A stretch of 64,000 nt of DNA from an unidentified bacterial endosymbiont (GCF_918797525.1 NZ_OU963893.1:3472001-3536000), one strand, 5' to 3'. Counted from the first letter of the stretch, positions 27,813 through 39,889 are shown. Numbers and translations: made by a program. Notes: generated by a model from the sequence alone, not told the origin.

Positions 27813-29423
27813 TCAGCCCTGGGCGCGTTCAGCCAGCCACAGGCGCAACTGTTTCTTATCGACTTTGCCGACGGGCGTTAACGGGAGCGCATCAACGCTC
27901 TCCACGCGGTCCGGCAGTTTGAATTCTGCAACGCCCTGCTCGCGCAGGAAGCGACGCACTTCCACCGCGCGCAGCGGCTGTTTCACCACCAGGTACGCGC
28001 AGCTCTTTTCGCCCAGCAGGCTGTCCTCCATGCTCACCAGCGCGGCGTGGATCACCGACTCATGGCGCAGCAGCAGGTTTTCAATCTCTTCCGCCGCGAT
28101 CTTCTCGCCACCGCGGTTGATCTGATCTTTCTCACGCCCCTGCACGGTGATATAGCCCTGCTCATCAATGGCGATAAGATCGCCGGAACAATAAAAACCG
28201 TTGGCATCAAAGGCGCTGGCGTTGTGTTCCGGGCTGTTGAAATAGCCGCGGAAGGTATAGGGCCCGCGCGTCATCAAACGCCCGACTTCGCCGCGCGGCA
28301 GCGGATTACCCTTTTCATCTGCCACCCATACTTCGTCATCCGCGCACATCGGGCGGCCCTGAGTGTTGATGATGCGTGCTGGCGTATCGTCGAGGGCGGT
28401 GTAGTTCACCAGCCCTTCCGCCATGCCAAATACCTGCTGTAGCTGGCAGCCAATCTCAGCCGGAATGCGTGCAGCGAGCGTGGCGGACAGGCGTGCGCCC
28501 CCCACCTGCAGCAGCGTCAGCGAGGTAAGCTGGCCATTGCCCGCGCCTTCGGCAATCGCCTGCAGCCACAGGCTGACCGCCGGAGGCACCAGTGAGGTGA
28601 CGTTAATCTGATGCTTTTCAATCAGCGGAAAGCAGAGCGTGGCGCTCGGATCGTTCGCCAGCACCACACAGCCCCCTGCGGTGAAAATACCCAGCGAACC
28701 CGGCGAACTCATAGCGTAGTTGTGCGCCGCTGGCAGCGCGTTCAGGTAACGGGTTTCAGCGGTAATACCGCAAATCTCGTTGCTGCGACGGATACTGTAG
28801 TCATAATCATTGTGCGTACGCGGGATCAGCTTTGGCGTGCCGGTACTGCCGCCGGAGAGCTGGAAAAAGGCCACTTCGTCAGCGGGCGTCGGGTTCGGGA
28901 TGAGGTTATCCGCCGGGCGGGCAATCGCCGCGTCCAGGGCATACTGATCTTTATCGCCGCGCAGCAGTACAACGCGCACCGAGCGATGTTCGTCCACGAA
29001 GGTCTTGAGGAAATCATCGCCCGCGAATAGCGTATGGTCGCGATCGGCAATCAGCAGCGCGGGTTTAATCTGCAAGGCGTAAGCGTTCAACTCGCTGCGT
29101 TGATGGCTGAACAACGCGTTAACTGGCGCAACGCCAATGTGCAGTAGCGCGAAGAAGGTGATGTAGAATTCCGCCACGTTGCCGAGCTGCACCAGCGCCG
29201 TCTCGCCGTGCTGTAGCCCCTGCGCCTGGAGCGATGATGCCAGGTTGACCACCGCCTGATTAAACGCGCGGTAGGTGATGTGCCGTTCACCGTCGATAAT
29301 CGCCACGGCATCGCTGTGCGCGCGATCGGTCAGGATGTGGGTTAACGGCAGATCCTGCCAGTAGCCTTTTTCACGGTAACGCCGGGCAAAATCCTCGGGC
29401 CAACGGGTAAAGGGAAGGGTCAT
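27813..29423 (-). CDS. entE: 2,3-dihydroxybenzoate-AMP ligase
   Basis: 536 residues, adenylate-forming ligase. Core motifs are [19 protein letters not shown] (about 188-206, ATP phosphate loop and aryl-acid pocket), [11 protein letters not shown] (about 330) and the C-terminal [18 protein letters not shown] (about 427-444), with the catalytic Lys in [10 protein letters not shown] near 519. It adenylates DHB and loads it on EntB. Lies 10 bases after entC and 10 before entB in one operon. Confidence 0.97.
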   Translation of the reverse strand: MTLPFTRWPEDFARRYREKGYWQDLPLTHILTDRAHSDAVAIIDGERHITYRAFNQAVVNLASSLQAQGLQHGETALVQLGNVAEFYITFFALLHIGVAPVNALFSHQRSELNAYALQIKPALLIADRDHTLFAGDDFLKTFVDEHRSVRVVLLRGDKDQYALDAAIARPADNLIPNPTPADEVAFFQLSGGSTGTPKLIPRTHNDYDYSIRRSNEICGITAETRYLNALPAAHNYAMSSPGSLGIFTAGGCVVLANDPSATLCFPLIEKHQINVTSLVPPAVSLWLQAIAEGAGNGQLTSLTLLQVGGARLSATLAARIPAEIGCQLQQVFGMAEGLVNYTALDDTPARIINTQGRPMCADDEVWVADEKGNPLPRGEVGRLMTRGPYTFRGYFNSPEHNASAFDANGFYCSGDLIAIDEQGYITVQGREKDQINRGGEKIAAEEIENLLLRHESVIHAALVSMEDSLLGEKSCAYLVVKQPLRAVEVRRFLREQGVAEFKLPDRVESVDALPLTPVGKVDKKQLRLWLAERAQG

Positions 29424-29432
29424 AAGTAGTCC

Positions 29433-30608
<1,176 letters not shown>

Positions 30609-30636
30609 ATCATCCTCCTGAAATGATAAAGGCAGT

Positions 30637-30655
30637 AATAATGATTATCATTTAT
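30637..30655. promoter_or_regulatory. Fur box at the entC promoter
   Basis: The 19-mer AATAATGATTATCATTTAT matches the Fur consensus at about 14 of 19 positions and has a clear ATGATTATCAT palindromic core. It lies about 30 bases upstream of the entC start. Confidence 0.8.
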
Positions 30656-30752
30656 ATTTTTCGACGGCTAACCTAATCCCACTGCGCTCCGGTGTCAACC
30701 ACAGAGCGAACAACTTGTGCGACTAAAACTTGCATCCCGTCAGCGCAATCAT

Positions 30753-30771
30753 GAAAATGAGAAGCATTAAC
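30753..30771. promoter_or_regulatory. Fur box at the fepB promoter
   Basis: GAAAATGAGAAGCATTAAC matches the Fur consensus at 15 of 19 positions. It lies 26 bases before the fepB start, so the divergent entC-fepB region has two operators. Confidence 0.75.
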
Positions 30772-30796
30772 TTCAACAAAAACAGGATGCCGCGTT

Positions 30797-31756
30797 GTGA
30801 AACTCCCTGCCATTTGCCGTAATGCCCTTCTTTTATCAGGACTTTTTGTTTTAGGACTTACCTCAGCCTGGGCCGCAGACTGGCCGCGTCAGGTGACCGA
30901 CAACCACGGTGTGCACACCCTTGAAAGCAAACCGACGCGTATTGTCTCCACCAGCGTGACCTTAACCGGCTCCCTGCTGGCGATTGACGCCCCGGTTATT
31001 GCCAGCGGGGCAACAACGCCAAACAACCGCGTGGCGGATGCACAGGGCTTTTTACGTCAGTGGGGCGACGTCGCGAAAAAGCGTAAGCTGGCGCGACTCT
31101 ACATTGGTGAGCCAAGCGCCGAAGCGGTTGCCGCTCAGATGCCGGATCTGATTTTGATCAGCGCCACCGGGGGCGATTCCGCGCTGGCGCTTTACGATCA
31201 GCTTTCCACCATCGCGCCGACGCTGGTGATCAATTACGACGATAAAAGCTGGCAGGCGTTGCTGACGCAGTTGGGAACGATTACCGGCCAGGAAAAACAG
31301 GCCAGCGAGAGGATCGCGGAATTTGATAAACAGCTCGCGCAGGTGAAACAGCAGATGACGCTGCCGCCGCAGCCGGTGAATGCCATCGTCTACACCGCCG
31401 CCGCGCATACGGCGAACCTGTGGACCGCAGAATCCGCGCAGGGCAAGCTGCTGCACCAGCTCGGTTTCACGCTGGCAGAACTGCCGGCCGGACTGCACAC
31501 CTCAAAAAGCCAGGGCAAACGCCACGACATTATCCAGTTGGGTGGGGAAAATCTGGCGACGGGGCTTACCGGCGAAGGGTTGATAGTGTTTGCTGGCGAC
31601 CAGAAAGATGTGGATGCGATTTACGCTAACCCGTTGCTGGCGCATTTGCCGTCAGTGAAAAACAAACGCGTCTGGGCGCTGGGAACCGAGACGTTCCGTC
31701 TGGATTATTACAGCGCAATGCTGATACTGGACAGACTGAATGCGTTGTTTAGATAG
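30797..31756 (+). CDS. fepB: Ferric enterobactin-binding periplasmic protein
   Basis: 319 residues from a GTG start, with AGGA upstream. A 26-residue signal peptide ends at SAWA before ADWPRQ. The class III binding-protein fold is seen in [17 protein letters not shown] (about 48-64) and [11 protein letters not shown] (about 118). FepB takes ferric enterobactin from FepA to the FepDG permease. Converges with entS. Confidence 0.96.
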   Translation: MKLPAICRNALLLSGLFVLGLTSAWAADWPRQVTDNHGVHTLESKPTRIVSTSVTLTGSLLAIDAPVIASGATTPNNRVADAQGFLRQWGDVAKKRKLARLYIGEPSAEAVAAQMPDLILISATGGDSALALYDQLSTIAPTLVINYDDKSWQALLTQLGTITGQEKQASERIAEFDKQLAQVKQQMTLPPQPVNAIVYTAAAHTANLWTAESAQGKLLHQLGFTLAELPAGLHTSKSQGKRHDIIQLGGENLATGLTGEGLIVFAGDQKDVDAIYANPLLAHLPSVKNKRVWALGTETFRLDYYSAMLILDRLNALFR

Positions 31757-31763
31757 GCATTTT

Positions 31764-31793
31764 CCCGCTCTCTCCCCGTTGGGAGAGGGCGGG
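31764..31793. repeat. Hairpin between the convergent fepB and entS genes
   Basis: CCCGCTCTCTCCCC and GGGAGAGGGCGGG form an imperfect stem around a short loop. It belongs to the CCCTC/GAGGG dyads found at other gene ends here. No T run follows on either strand. Confidence 0.5.
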
Positions 31794-31802
31794 ATAAGAG
31801 CA

Positions 31803-33050
31803 TCAGGCCGCACCGTCGTGCAACACAACCTCCTGCCTGAAGCGACGCAGTTCCGCCAATACCACCAGCAATATCACGCCAGCGATGGCTAATACAAAGC
31901 CGCTGCTGCTTGCCGAGGCCACCGGCGTCATTATCGCGCCCAGGCCACCGAGGATCGCCGCGCCAATCGCATCACCCGTCACGTTTTGCGCCGTCCACAG
32001 GCCATTAATACGCCCGAGCATGCCTTCCGGCGTCTGGGTCTGAATCAGGGTGTACTGCAGCAATGAACTGGTGGCGCTCAGCCAGCCGAAAATCACCAGG
32101 CACATCACCCCCAGCGCCCACACCGGCATCAGGCTAAACATCCCAATAGCGATAAACGAGACCAGCGTTGCCAGCAGCATAATCAGCCCCGGACGGGCAC
32201 TTTGCGCCAGATTACCGCTGGTCAGCGCCCCACACGCCGCACCGAGCGGAATGGCGGCATACAGCACGCCAATCTCCGAGGCGCTCATCTGCCACTCCCC
32301 CGCCAGAGCGGGATAAAGCACGCGCACGGCGCTCGCCATCGTCAGCAGCGCGCCGATTAAGGCAATGCCGCCGATCAGCGGGTTGCTGAACAGAAAACGG
32401 ATAGCCGCCATCAACGATTTCAGCGGATGCTCGCGCGGCTGCGGCGGCGGCGGTAGCCGCGGCAGGCGCAATAACGTCAGCGTGGTGATAAAGGTTCCCG
32501 CCGCCGCCAGCCCGTAGTTCCAGGCCACATTGCCGGTTGCCAGCAGTACCCCCCCGACCATCGGCGATAAGACCGAACCCAGACGCACGGTAAGCATAGT
32601 TATGGCGCCGGCCTGCAACAGATTTTCACGCCCGACCAGTGCAGGCGTTGCCGCCAGCAGCGCCGTCACCCCTAAGGAGGCAAAGAAACCATCCCATAAT
32701 CCCAGTACGTAAATCGCCATTAATGACGGTTCCGGCAACATGGCGTTCAGACACAGCCCAATAAACCCTACGCCGCAGGTGCCGCGTGCCAGCAGGATCA
32801 GCGTTTTACGTTCGTAGCGGTCCGCCAGCACGCCGCCCACCATCAGACCGATAAACATCGCCCCACCAGTTAAGGTTACCGCCAATCCCACCAGCCAGCT
32901 GGAGTGGGTCATCGTCTGGATCTGCACCGGCACGGCGACGCCAAGCAGGCCAAGGGACAAAATGGAGATGAAGCGGGCGATAAAAACGGCGCGAAACGCC
33001 GGGTGCGTCTTGAGCAGGCTGAGGTTGAGCAGCCAGGATTTTTGGGTCAT
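31803..33050 (-). CDS. entS: Enterobactin exporter EntS (MFS)
   Basis: 415 residues from ATG 33050 ([14 protein letters not shown]), the E. coli start; the open frame extends 16 codons further without support. It has twelve membrane segments and the MFS motif [11 protein letters not shown] after helix 2 (about 68-78). EntS exports enterobactin from the cytoplasm across the inner membrane. It is divergent from fepD, sharing a Fur box region. Confidence 0.95.
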   Translation of the reverse strand: MTQKSWLLNLSLLKTHPAFRAVFIARFISILSLGLLGVAVPVQIQTMTHSSWLVGLAVTLTGGAMFIGLMVGGVLADRYERKTLILLARGTCGVGFIGLCLNAMLPEPSLMAIYVLGLWDGFFASLGVTALLAATPALVGRENLLQAGAITMLTVRLGSVLSPMVGGVLLATGNVAWNYGLAAAGTFITTLTLLRLPRLPPPPQPREHPLKSLMAAIRFLFSNPLIGGIALIGALLTMASAVRVLYPALAGEWQMSASEIGVLYAAIPLGAACGALTSGNLAQSARPGLIMLLATLVSFIAIGMFSLMPVWALGVMCLVIFGWLSATSSLLQYTLIQTQTPEGMLGRINGLWTAQNVTGDAIGAAILGGLGAIMTPVASASSSGFVLAIAGVILLVVLAELRRFRQEVVLHDGAA

Positions 33051-33126
33051 TACAAGGCCTTGTCCGGTTTCTTTTATACCAATTCCATGGCGGCACATGC
33101 TAACATAGCCAAATAAGATAGATAAC

Positions 33127-33145
33127 GATAATTACTATCATTATC
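33127..33145. promoter_or_regulatory. Fur box between entS and fepD
   Basis: GATAATTACTATCATTATC matches the Fur consensus at 16 of 19 positions, and a GATAAC half-repeat precedes it at 33121. It is the best Fur match in the window and can serve both divergent genes. Confidence 0.85.
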
Positions 33146-33162
33146 AAATCATGGATGTTGCT

Positions 33163-34167
33163 ATGTCGTTTTCCTCTTCTGCAGTGCGCGCCATTACCGT
33201 GCCCGTTTTATTGCTCGTGTTGATCCTTGCGATTGCGCTCAGCCTGCTGGTTGGCGCGAAACCGCTGCCCGCTTCCGTGATTGTCGATGCATTCTCCGGC
33301 ACCTGTCAGAGCGCTGACTGCATCATTGTGCTGGATGCCCGTCTACCCCGCACCCTTGCCGGGCTACTGGCCGGTGGCGCGCTCGGCCTTGCCGGTGCCC
33401 TGATGCAAACCCTCACCCGTAACCCACTCGCCGACCCTGGTATTCTCGGCGTTAACGCCGGAGCCAGTTTCGCCATTGTACTGGGTGCGGCAATGTTCGG
33501 TTTTACCTCTCCTTCTGAACAGTTGGTGATGGCCTTTTGCGGGGCGCTGACAGCCTCGCTGGTAGTGGCGTTTACCGGCAGCCAGGGCGGCGGTCAGTTG
33601 AGTCCGGTACGCTTAACGCTGGCGGGCGTGGCGCTGGCGGCCGTGCTGGAGGGGTTATCCAACGGCATCGCCCTGCTTAATCCTGATGTTTATGACCAAC
33701 TACGCTTCTGGCAGGCCGGTTCACTGGATATCCGCACCCTCGAAACGCTTAATGTCGTCGCGATCCCGGTGGTTATCGCCGCCGCCGTGGCGCTGTTTTT
33801 AAGCCGGTCGCTGAACAGCCTGAGCCTGGGAAGCGACACCGCTACCGCGCTTGGTAACCGTGTGGCACGTACGCAGTTAACCGGGCTGCTTATCATCACC
33901 GTGCTGTGCGGCAGTGCGACGGCGGTGGTCGGCCCGATAGCCTTTATAGGCTTAATGATGCCGCATATGTCACGCTGGCTGGTCGGGGCAGATCATCGCT
34001 GGTCGCTGCCCGTTACGCTACTGGCAACGCCTGCCCTGCTGCTGTTTGCCGATGTTCTGGGCCGTTTACTGGTGCCGGGTGAACTGCGTGTCTCGGTGGT
34101 GAGTGCCTTTATCGGCGCGCCGGTGCTGATCTTCCTGGTACGCCGTAAACGCGGAGGTGGCGCATGA
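33163..34167 (+). CDS. fepD: Ferric enterobactin permease subunit FepD
   Basis: 334 residues from ATG 33163, which equals the E. coli length; an ATG four codons earlier (33151) is possible. About nine or ten membrane helices. Conserved BtuC/FecCD blocks are RLPRTLAGLLAGGALGLAGALMQTLTRNPLADPGILGVNAGA (about 59-100) and GPIAFIGLMMPHMSRWLVG (about 265-283), the latter forming the coupling loop for the ATPase. Forms the inner-membrane channel with FepG. Confidence 0.95.
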   Translation: MSFSSSAVRAITVPVLLLVLILAIALSLLVGAKPLPASVIVDAFSGTCQSADCIIVLDARLPRTLAGLLAGGALGLAGALMQTLTRNPLADPGILGVNAGASFAIVLGAAMFGFTSPSEQLVMAFCGALTASLVVAFTGSQGGGQLSPVRLTLAGVALAAVLEGLSNGIALLNPDVYDQLRFWQAGSLDIRTLETLNVVAIPVVIAAAVALFLSRSLNSLSLGSDTATALGNRVARTQLTGLLIITVLCGSATAVVGPIAFIGLMMPHMSRWLVGADHRWSLPVTLLATPALLLFADVLGRLLVPGELRVSVVSAFIGAPVLIFLVRRKRGGGA

Positions 34168-35156
34168 TGACCCCGTCCCGTCGTTTAGTCACCTGCGTCT
34201 CCCTGCTGGCTATCGCTATAGTGATGCTGGCGGTCTGGAGCCTCTGCAGCGGCGCGGTGACGCTCGATTTTACCCAGGTCCTCAATGCGCTTATCGGCCG
34301 CTCGCCGCGCGCTATCACCCTGGTCGTCACCGAATGGCGATTGCCGCGGGTGGCGATGGCTATTCTGGTGGGGGCAGCGCTCGGCGTGAGTGGCGCACTA
34401 TTCCAGTCGCTGATGCGCAATCCGCTCGGCAGCCCGGACGTAATGGGCCTGAACACCGGAGCCTGGACCGGCGTGCTGGTGGCGATGGTGCTGTTTGGTC
34501 AGCACCAGACAGCGATGACCTTTACGGCGATGGCGGGGGGCATTTTGGCGTCGCTGGTTATCTGGGCGCTGGCCTGGCGCAACGGTATCGACACCTTCAG
34601 ATTGATTATCATCGGTATTGGTATACGCGCGATGCTGATGGCCTTTAACACCTGGCTGCTGCTGCAGGCCTCGCTGGAGACCGCGCTCTCCGCCGGGCTG
34701 TGGTATGCCGGTTCCCTCAACGGCCTGACATGGAGCAAAGTCTGGCCCGCCGCGCCGCTGATTTTACTGATGTTTATTGGCGCCCTGCTGCTGGTGCGAC
34801 GTATGCGCCTGCTGGAGATGGGCGATGACAGCGCCTGCGCGCTGGGTGTGAGCGTGGAGCGCTCGCGCCTGATGCTGATGCTGGTGGCGGTGTTGCTTAC
34901 CGCCGCGTCTACGGCCATTGCCGGTCCGATCTCGTTTATCGCCCTGGTCGCTCCTCATATTGCGCGGCGTCTTAGCGGCACCGCGCGATGGGGTCTGACC
35001 CAGGCGGCGCTGTGCGGGGCGCTCTTACTGCTGGCCGCCGATCTCTGCGCCCAGCGGCTCTTCATGCCTTATCAACTGCCTGTAGGCGTGGTGACCGTCA
35101 GTCTTGGCGGGATTTACCTCATCGTCTTGCTCGTTCAGGAGTCACGCAAGAAATGA
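34164..35156 (+). CDS. fepG: Ferric enterobactin permease subunit FepG
   Basis: 330 residues, same fold as FepD: RLPRVAMAILVGAALGVSGALFQSLMRNPLGSPDVMGLNTGA (about 57-98) and GPISFIALVAPHIARRLSG (about 254-272). Its start overlaps the fepD stop and its stop overlaps the fepC start, both as ATGA, so the three subunits are coupled. Confidence 0.95.
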   Translation: MMTPSRRLVTCVSLLAIAIVMLAVWSLCSGAVTLDFTQVLNALIGRSPRAITLVVTEWRLPRVAMAILVGAALGVSGALFQSLMRNPLGSPDVMGLNTGAWTGVLVAMVLFGQHQTAMTFTAMAGGILASLVIWALAWRNGIDTFRLIIIGIGIRAMLMAFNTWLLLQASLETALSAGLWYAGSLNGLTWSKVWPAAPLILLMFIGALLLVRRMRLLEMGDDSACALGVSVERSRLMLMLVAVLLTAASTAIAGPISFIALVAPHIARRLSGTARWGLTQAALCGALLLLAADLCAQRLFMPYQLPVGVVTVSLGGIYLIVLLVQESRKK

Positions 35157-35953
35157 CAGACTTAGCAGCCCGCTTGCGCGGCGAAAATCTCACCCTTGGG
35201 TATGGCAAAAAAATCATTGCCCGCGATCTGACCGTCGCCATTCCAGACGGCCACTTTACGGCGATTATCGGCCCGAACGGCTGCGGTAAATCAACGCTGT
35301 TGCGCACACTCAGCCGCCTGATGACGCCAGCCGAGGGCAGCGTGTTTCTTGACGGCGAGCAGATCCAGCGCTTTGCCAGCAAAGAGGTCGCGCGGCGCAT
35401 CGGGCTGCTGGCGCAAAACGCCACCACGCCGGGCGATATCACGGTACAGGAGCTGGTTGCGCGTGGGCGCTACCCGCACCAGCCGCTGTTTACCCGCTGG
35501 CGAAAAGAGGACGACGAGGCGGTAAACAGAGCGATGCAGGCCACGGGCATGACCGAACTTGCCCGGCAAAGCGTGGACACCCTCTCCGGCGGGCAGCGCC
35601 AGCGGGCGTGGATCGCCATGGTGCTGGCGCAGGAAACCGCCATTATGCTGCTGGACGAACCGACAACCTGGCTTGATATTAGCCATCAGATTGATCTGCT
35701 GGAACTTCTCAGCGAGCTAAATCGCACCCAGGGCTATACCCTCGCGGCGGTGCTGCATGATCTAAACCAGGCATGCCGCTACGCCACGCATTTAATTGCG
35801 CTGCGTGAGGGTGAGATTGTGGCGCAGGGCGCGCCGAAAGAGATTGTAACGCCCGCGTTGATCGAGCGGATCTACGGCATGCGCTGCATGATTATTGACG
35901 ATCCGGTAGCGGGAACACCGCTGGTGGTGCCGTTGGGAAAACGTACGCTCTGA
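35153..35953 (+). CDS. fepC: Ferric enterobactin ABC transporter ATPase FepC
   Basis: 266 residues from ATG 35153, overlapping the fepG stop; the open frame upstream lies inside fepG. Walker A is GPNGCGKST (about 38-46), signature LSGGQRQR (about 141-148), Walker B IMLLDEPTTWLD (about 161-172) and the switch His in AAVLHDLNQA (about 196). It drives import through FepDG. E. coli has fepE next; here fepC converges directly on entF. Confidence 0.96.
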   Translation: MTDLAARLRGENLTLGYGKKIIARDLTVAIPDGHFTAIIGPNGCGKSTLLRTLSRLMTPAEGSVFLDGEQIQRFASKEVARRIGLLAQNATTPGDITVQELVARGRYPHQPLFTRWRKEDDEAVNRAMQATGMTELARQSVDTLSGGQRQRAWIAMVLAQETAIMLLDEPTTWLDISHQIDLLELLSELNRTQGYTLAAVLHDLNQACRYATHLIALREGEIVAQGAPKEIVTPALIERIYGMRCMIIDDPVAGTPLVVPLGKRTL

Positions 35954-35954
35954 T

Positions 35955-36025
35955 GCCCTCACCCCGGCCCTCTTCCACAGGGAGAGGGAGCAAACCATCC
36001 CTCGCCCCTTTGGGGAGAGGGACTA
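35955..36025. repeat. REP-like dyads between convergent fepC and entF
   Basis: Two CCCTC/GAGGG dyads, the second being CCTCGCCCC-TTT-GGGGAGAGG, fill the 78-base gap. They resemble repeats at 20862, 31764 and 43833. They occupy the place of E. coli fepE. Confidence 0.6.
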
Positions 36026-36031
36026 TTGACG

Positions 36032-39000
36032 TTACCCCAATATCTCCTTCAACACCGACCCAATCTTCTCAAACGCCTGCGGTGAAATGATATCCACGTG
36101 AGCGCAATCCTGGCTGTACACCTCAAGCTCGCCGACCCATGGCGCCCAGGCGAGCAGCGGATCCTGGGTACGCGTACGTTCGGCGACAAACAGCGTCGCT
36201 TTACCGTCAAAACGTGAACTGTGCGCCGTGGTCAGCAGCCGCACCGCATCGGCATAATTGCCTTCAATGACGTTGAACAGTTCGCCTGGCCCCTGCCCTT
36301 GCTGTGCGGCGATAAACGCCTGACGTTCACGTTCGATCTCTGCCAGCACCTCAGGATCAAGGCCGTTGGCCTCTTTCTCAGCCCAGTTCTGCGTTTCTGG
36401 CGGCCAGGTATCCAGCAGGCCGAGGAAAGCGACCGCTTCACCCTGCTCGCGCAGACGCGCGGCAATCCCCTGCGCCAGCGTGCCGCCAAGCGAATATCCG
36501 AGAAGATAATATGGCCCGTGCGGCTGCTGTTCGCGCAGCGTGGACAGGTGATGTTCGATAACCCCGTCCAGATCGGCGCATTGCTGCATCGGCCCGTCTG
36601 GTCGCGGTGACTGTATTCCGGCGATCGCCCAGCGCGGGCTGAGGTAGCGTGTCAGGACGCTAAACTGCCAGGCAAATCCGGAGGCCGGATGGAAGCAGAA
36701 CAGCGTCGGGCCATAACTTTCACGTAGCGGCAGTAACGTTTCATACCCCAGACGCAGCGCCTGTTCGTCGCTCAGTTGCGAATCCAGCAGCGCGCTAAGC
36801 TTACTGACCGTCGAGGCGATCATAATCTGTCCCGGCGTCACCTTGCGGGAAAAGGTTCGCCCCAACTGCGCGGCCAGGCGCATTGCCAGCAGCGAATGTC
36901 CCCCGAGGGCGAAGAAATCGGCCTCAATATCCTTCACCTCACAGCCCAGCAAGGCGGAAAACGCCTGTGCTACGGCCAGCTCAGTTGCCGTTTGTGCTGC
37001 GCGCCCGGTGGTTTGGCTGCTCATTTCCGGTAGCGGCAGCGCCTTGCGGTCAAGCTTGCCGTTGGCAGAGAGCGGTAGCGCGTTGATTTGCAACAGCACC
37101 ACTGGCACCATATGCAGCGGCAGTTGCGCTTTGAGCGCTTCCAGCAGCGCGTCGCGATCCAGCGGTAAGCCAGATCCAGAGACAATATACCCCACCAGCT
37201 GACGCGCATCTCCCCCCGTGGCGGCCGCCTGGTTGAACACGCAGGCATGCGCCACCGCCTGCACGACATCGGGCAGAGAAAGCATCGCGCGATCGATTTC
37301 GCCAGGCTCAATGCGCTGTCCGCGAATTTTAAGCTGATCGTCGCTACGGCCTAAATATTCCACCGCGCCGTTATCCAGCCAGCGGGCCACGTCACCGGTG
37401 CGGTACATCCGTTCGCCTGGGGCAAACGGGTCGGCGATAAAGCGGCTGGCAGTAAGATCGGGACGTCCCAGATACCCCTGCGCTAGCTGGATGCCGGTGA
37501 GATACAGATCGCCCGCCACCCCAAACGGCACCGGACGCATCATCGCATCCAGAATACGCAATCCGGTATTCCATACCGGGAAACCAATCGGCACGCTGTT
37601 CCCTTCAACCGCCGCCAGTTCAGGGCCAAATGCCGGATACCCGCTCACGTCGACCGCCGCTTCCGTTGGGCCGTAGAGATTATGCAGCGGCACATGAGTA
37701 ATCTGTTCCCATTCACGGCATAGCTCAGTCGGCAGCGCCTCGCCGCTACAGAAAACCTGCTTCAGGGTTGTGCAACAGTCGGCGTTTTCCGCCGTCAGCG
37801 ACGCCACAAACGCGGCCAGCATCGAGGGCACAAAGTGGGTTGTGGTCACGCCATAATGCGCGAAGAAACTCTGCATTGCCTGCGGATCGCGGTGCGCGTC
37901 CGGTTCAGCCATCACCAGCTTCGCCCCGGCGATAAACGGCCACCAGAACTCCCACACCGACACGTCAAAACTGCACGGCGTTTTCTGCGCCACCACATCA
38001 TTCGCGTCCAGCGGGTAGTGGTCCTGCATCCACATCAGGCGATTGACGATGGCGGTATGGCCTACCATCACCCCTTTCGGACGGCCGGTGGAACCCGAGG
38101 TAAAGATGATGTAGGCCGTCTGTGCCGGTTTCGCGAGATTCAGCGGTTCTGTGCCCGCAGCCGGTAATAGTGTGTTGTAACTAAACGTGGCAACCGGCAG
38201 ATCGCTAAAGCGTGGAAGCTGCTCGTCGGTAGTGATGAGCAACGATGGCTGTGCGTCTTCCAGCATCATTCGCAGGCGATCGTCCGGATAACCGGTATCC
38301 AGCGGTAGCCACGCAGCGCCCGCTTCCACAATGCCGTGCAGCGCCAGGGTCAGGAACACCGAGCGTGGAAGTGCCACCGCCACGCTGTCGCCCGGCTTCA
38401 CGCCGCGCTCGCGCAACAGGGTTGCCAGGGCGACAACCTGCTCGCGCATCTGACAATAGCTCAGTTCGTTATGCGCATCCGCCAGCGCGGGGGCATCCGG
38501 CGTTTTGCTCGCCTGTTCAACGACAAGTTGCGCCAGCGTGGCTGCGGGTAACATCACACCGGTGTCATTGATGCACGCAAGCTGCTGATACTCCTGCTCC
38601 GAGACGGTGTCCACATCGCCGCAGCGCAGATCCGGGTCTGCGGCAAACTGCACCAGCATCGCATTCAGACGCGCCACGTGACGCCTCAGCGTGGCTTCAT
38701 CGTAACGCTGTTTACTGGCAAGGATTTCAATGCTCAGCCCGCCCTGCTCGTCCGGGAACAGCGCCAGCTCCAGATCGTTAACCGGCCCGGTTGCCAGCGT
38801 ATGGGTAATAGCCTGCACGCCGTCAATATCCAGTTGATAATCGAAGACTTTAACGTTCAGTACCGAGCCAAACAGCGCCTCATCCCCCGCCGCTCGCCCG
38901 CTGTCGCGGACAATTTGCTCGGCGTCGTAGCGCTGGTGACGGCGCATTTTTTTTAACTGTTCGGCGAGGCGCAGCGCCAGTTCCGCCAGCCGTTCCTGCG

Positions 39001-39889
39001 GCGCGATATTGACCGCCAGCGGCAGCACGTTAAGCACCGGGCCGGTTGCCGTAAGGGCAGCCGACCCCATGCGACGCATAAAGATAAACCCGGCAGCGTA
39101 GTCCAGCCGTCCGGTCAGTCGCCCCAGCCACAGTGCCACCAGCGCAAGCGCCAGATCGGTACGCGCTACCTGCCCTGCAGCCCGTGCAAGCTGGCTAAAG
39201 GCACGGCTATCTGCAAAGACTTTCAGGCGTAAAATATCGGTTGTGGTCGCACGCCCGGGCAGCGGCGCGGATGACAGCGAGACCGGAGAAGGAAGCTGCT
39301 TACGCTGCCCGGCCCAGAAAGCACCGTCGCGCTGCCAGGCTTCGCTGGCGCGATAGCGCTGGTACTCTTCCACTACTTCCGCAAAGGGGGTAAACGGTGA
39401 GTCAGGCGTCGGTTCGTCCTTTTTCCACGCGCGGTAAATAGCGGCAATCTGGCGGGTAATGGCCGGGAAACTGAAGCCATCTACCACCAGGTGGTGATAA
39501 CGCTGATACCAGTACCAGTGATGCTCTCCCACCTGAATAAGCTGGTGGAACGCCAGCGGCTGACCGCTGTCGACGCGCAGGTTCTGATTAAGGTCGGCCT
39601 CCATCAGCGCCACGGCGGCGTCATGGGAGTCAACGTGAACGATGGCCGGCTGCGGCAGGGTCATGGCGTCATCCACCCACTGCCACACCTCGCCGTCATC
39701 TTCAATGAAGCGCGTGCGCAGGGTGTCGGCCTGCAACATGCCTGCGGCAATCGCTTTTGCCAGCAGGGGCGCATCAAGCTCGCCTTTCAGCTCAGTGTAG
39801 TGCGCCACGCTCCAGGCGTTTGGCAACGTTGTAAGCTGTTCTGCCATCCAGATACCTGGCTGGGCGGCCACAAGGGGAAGACGATTCAT
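36032..39889 (-). CDS. entF: Enterobactin synthase component F (NRPS)
   Basis: 1285 residues with domain order condensation-adenylation-carrier-thioesterase. The condensation motif is HHLVVDG (132-138). The serine-activating adenylation domain runs about 470-870 with TSGSTGRPKGVMVGH near 600. The carrier serine is Ser999 in LGGHSLLAMRL. The thioesterase triad fits Ser1133 (LLGYSLGG), Asp1160 and His1264. EntF joins DHB-Ser units and cyclises three of them to enterobactin. Third gene after fes and ybdZ; it overlaps ybdZ as ATGA. Slightly shorter than E. coli EntF (1293). Confidence 0.97.
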   Translation of the reverse strand: MNRLPLVAAQPGIWMAEQLTTLPNAWSVAHYTELKGELDAPLLAKAIAAGMLQADTLRTRFIEDDGEVWQWVDDAMTLPQPAIVHVDSHDAAVALMEADLNQNLRVDSGQPLAFHQLIQVGEHHWYWYQRYHHLVVDGFSFPAITRQIAAIYRAWKKDEPTPDSPFTPFAEVVEEYQRYRASEAWQRDGAFWAGQRKQLPSPVSLSSAPLPGRATTTDILRLKVFADSRAFSQLARAAGQVARTDLALALVALWLGRLTGRLDYAAGFIFMRRMGSAALTATGPVLNVLPLAVNIAPQERLAELALRLAEQLKKMRRHQRYDAEQIVRDSGRAAGDEALFGSVLNVKVFDYQLDIDGVQAITHTLATGPVNDLELALFPDEQGGLSIEILASKQRYDEATLRRHVARLNAMLVQFAADPDLRCGDVDTVSEQEYQQLACINDTGVMLPAATLAQLVVEQASKTPDAPALADAHNELSYCQMREQVVALATLLRERGVKPGDSVAVALPRSVFLTLALHGIVEAGAAWLPLDTGYPDDRLRMMLEDAQPSLLITTDEQLPRFSDLPVATFSYNTLLPAAGTEPLNLAKPAQTAYIIFTSGSTGRPKGVMVGHTAIVNRLMWMQDHYPLDANDVVAQKTPCSFDVSVWEFWWPFIAGAKLVMAEPDAHRDPQAMQSFFAHYGVTTTHFVPSMLAAFVASLTAENADCCTTLKQVFCSGEALPTELCREWEQITHVPLHNLYGPTEAAVDVSGYPAFGPELAAVEGNSVPIGFPVWNTGLRILDAMMRPVPFGVAGDLYLTGIQLAQGYLGRPDLTASRFIADPFAPGERMYRTGDVARWLDNGAVEYLGRSDDQLKIRGQRIEPGEIDRAMLSLPDVVQAVAHACVFNQAAATGGDARQLVGYIVSGSGLPLDRDALLEALKAQLPLHMVPVVLLQINALPLSANGKLDRKALPLPEMSSQTTGRAAQTATELAVAQAFSALLGCEVKDIEADFFALGGHSLLAMRLAAQLGRTFSRKVTPGQIMIASTVSKLSALLDSQLSDEQALRLGYETLLPLRESYGPTLFCFHPASGFAWQFSVLTRYLSPRWAIAGIQSPRPDGPMQQCADLDGVIEHHLSTLREQQPHGPYYLLGYSLGGTLAQGIAARLREQGEAVAFLGLLDTWPPETQNWAEKEANGLDPEVLAEIERERQAFIAAQQGQGPGELFNVIEGNYADAVRLLTTAHSSRFDGKATLFVAERTRTQDPLLAWAPWVGELEVYSQDCAHVDIISPQAFEKIGSVLKEILG

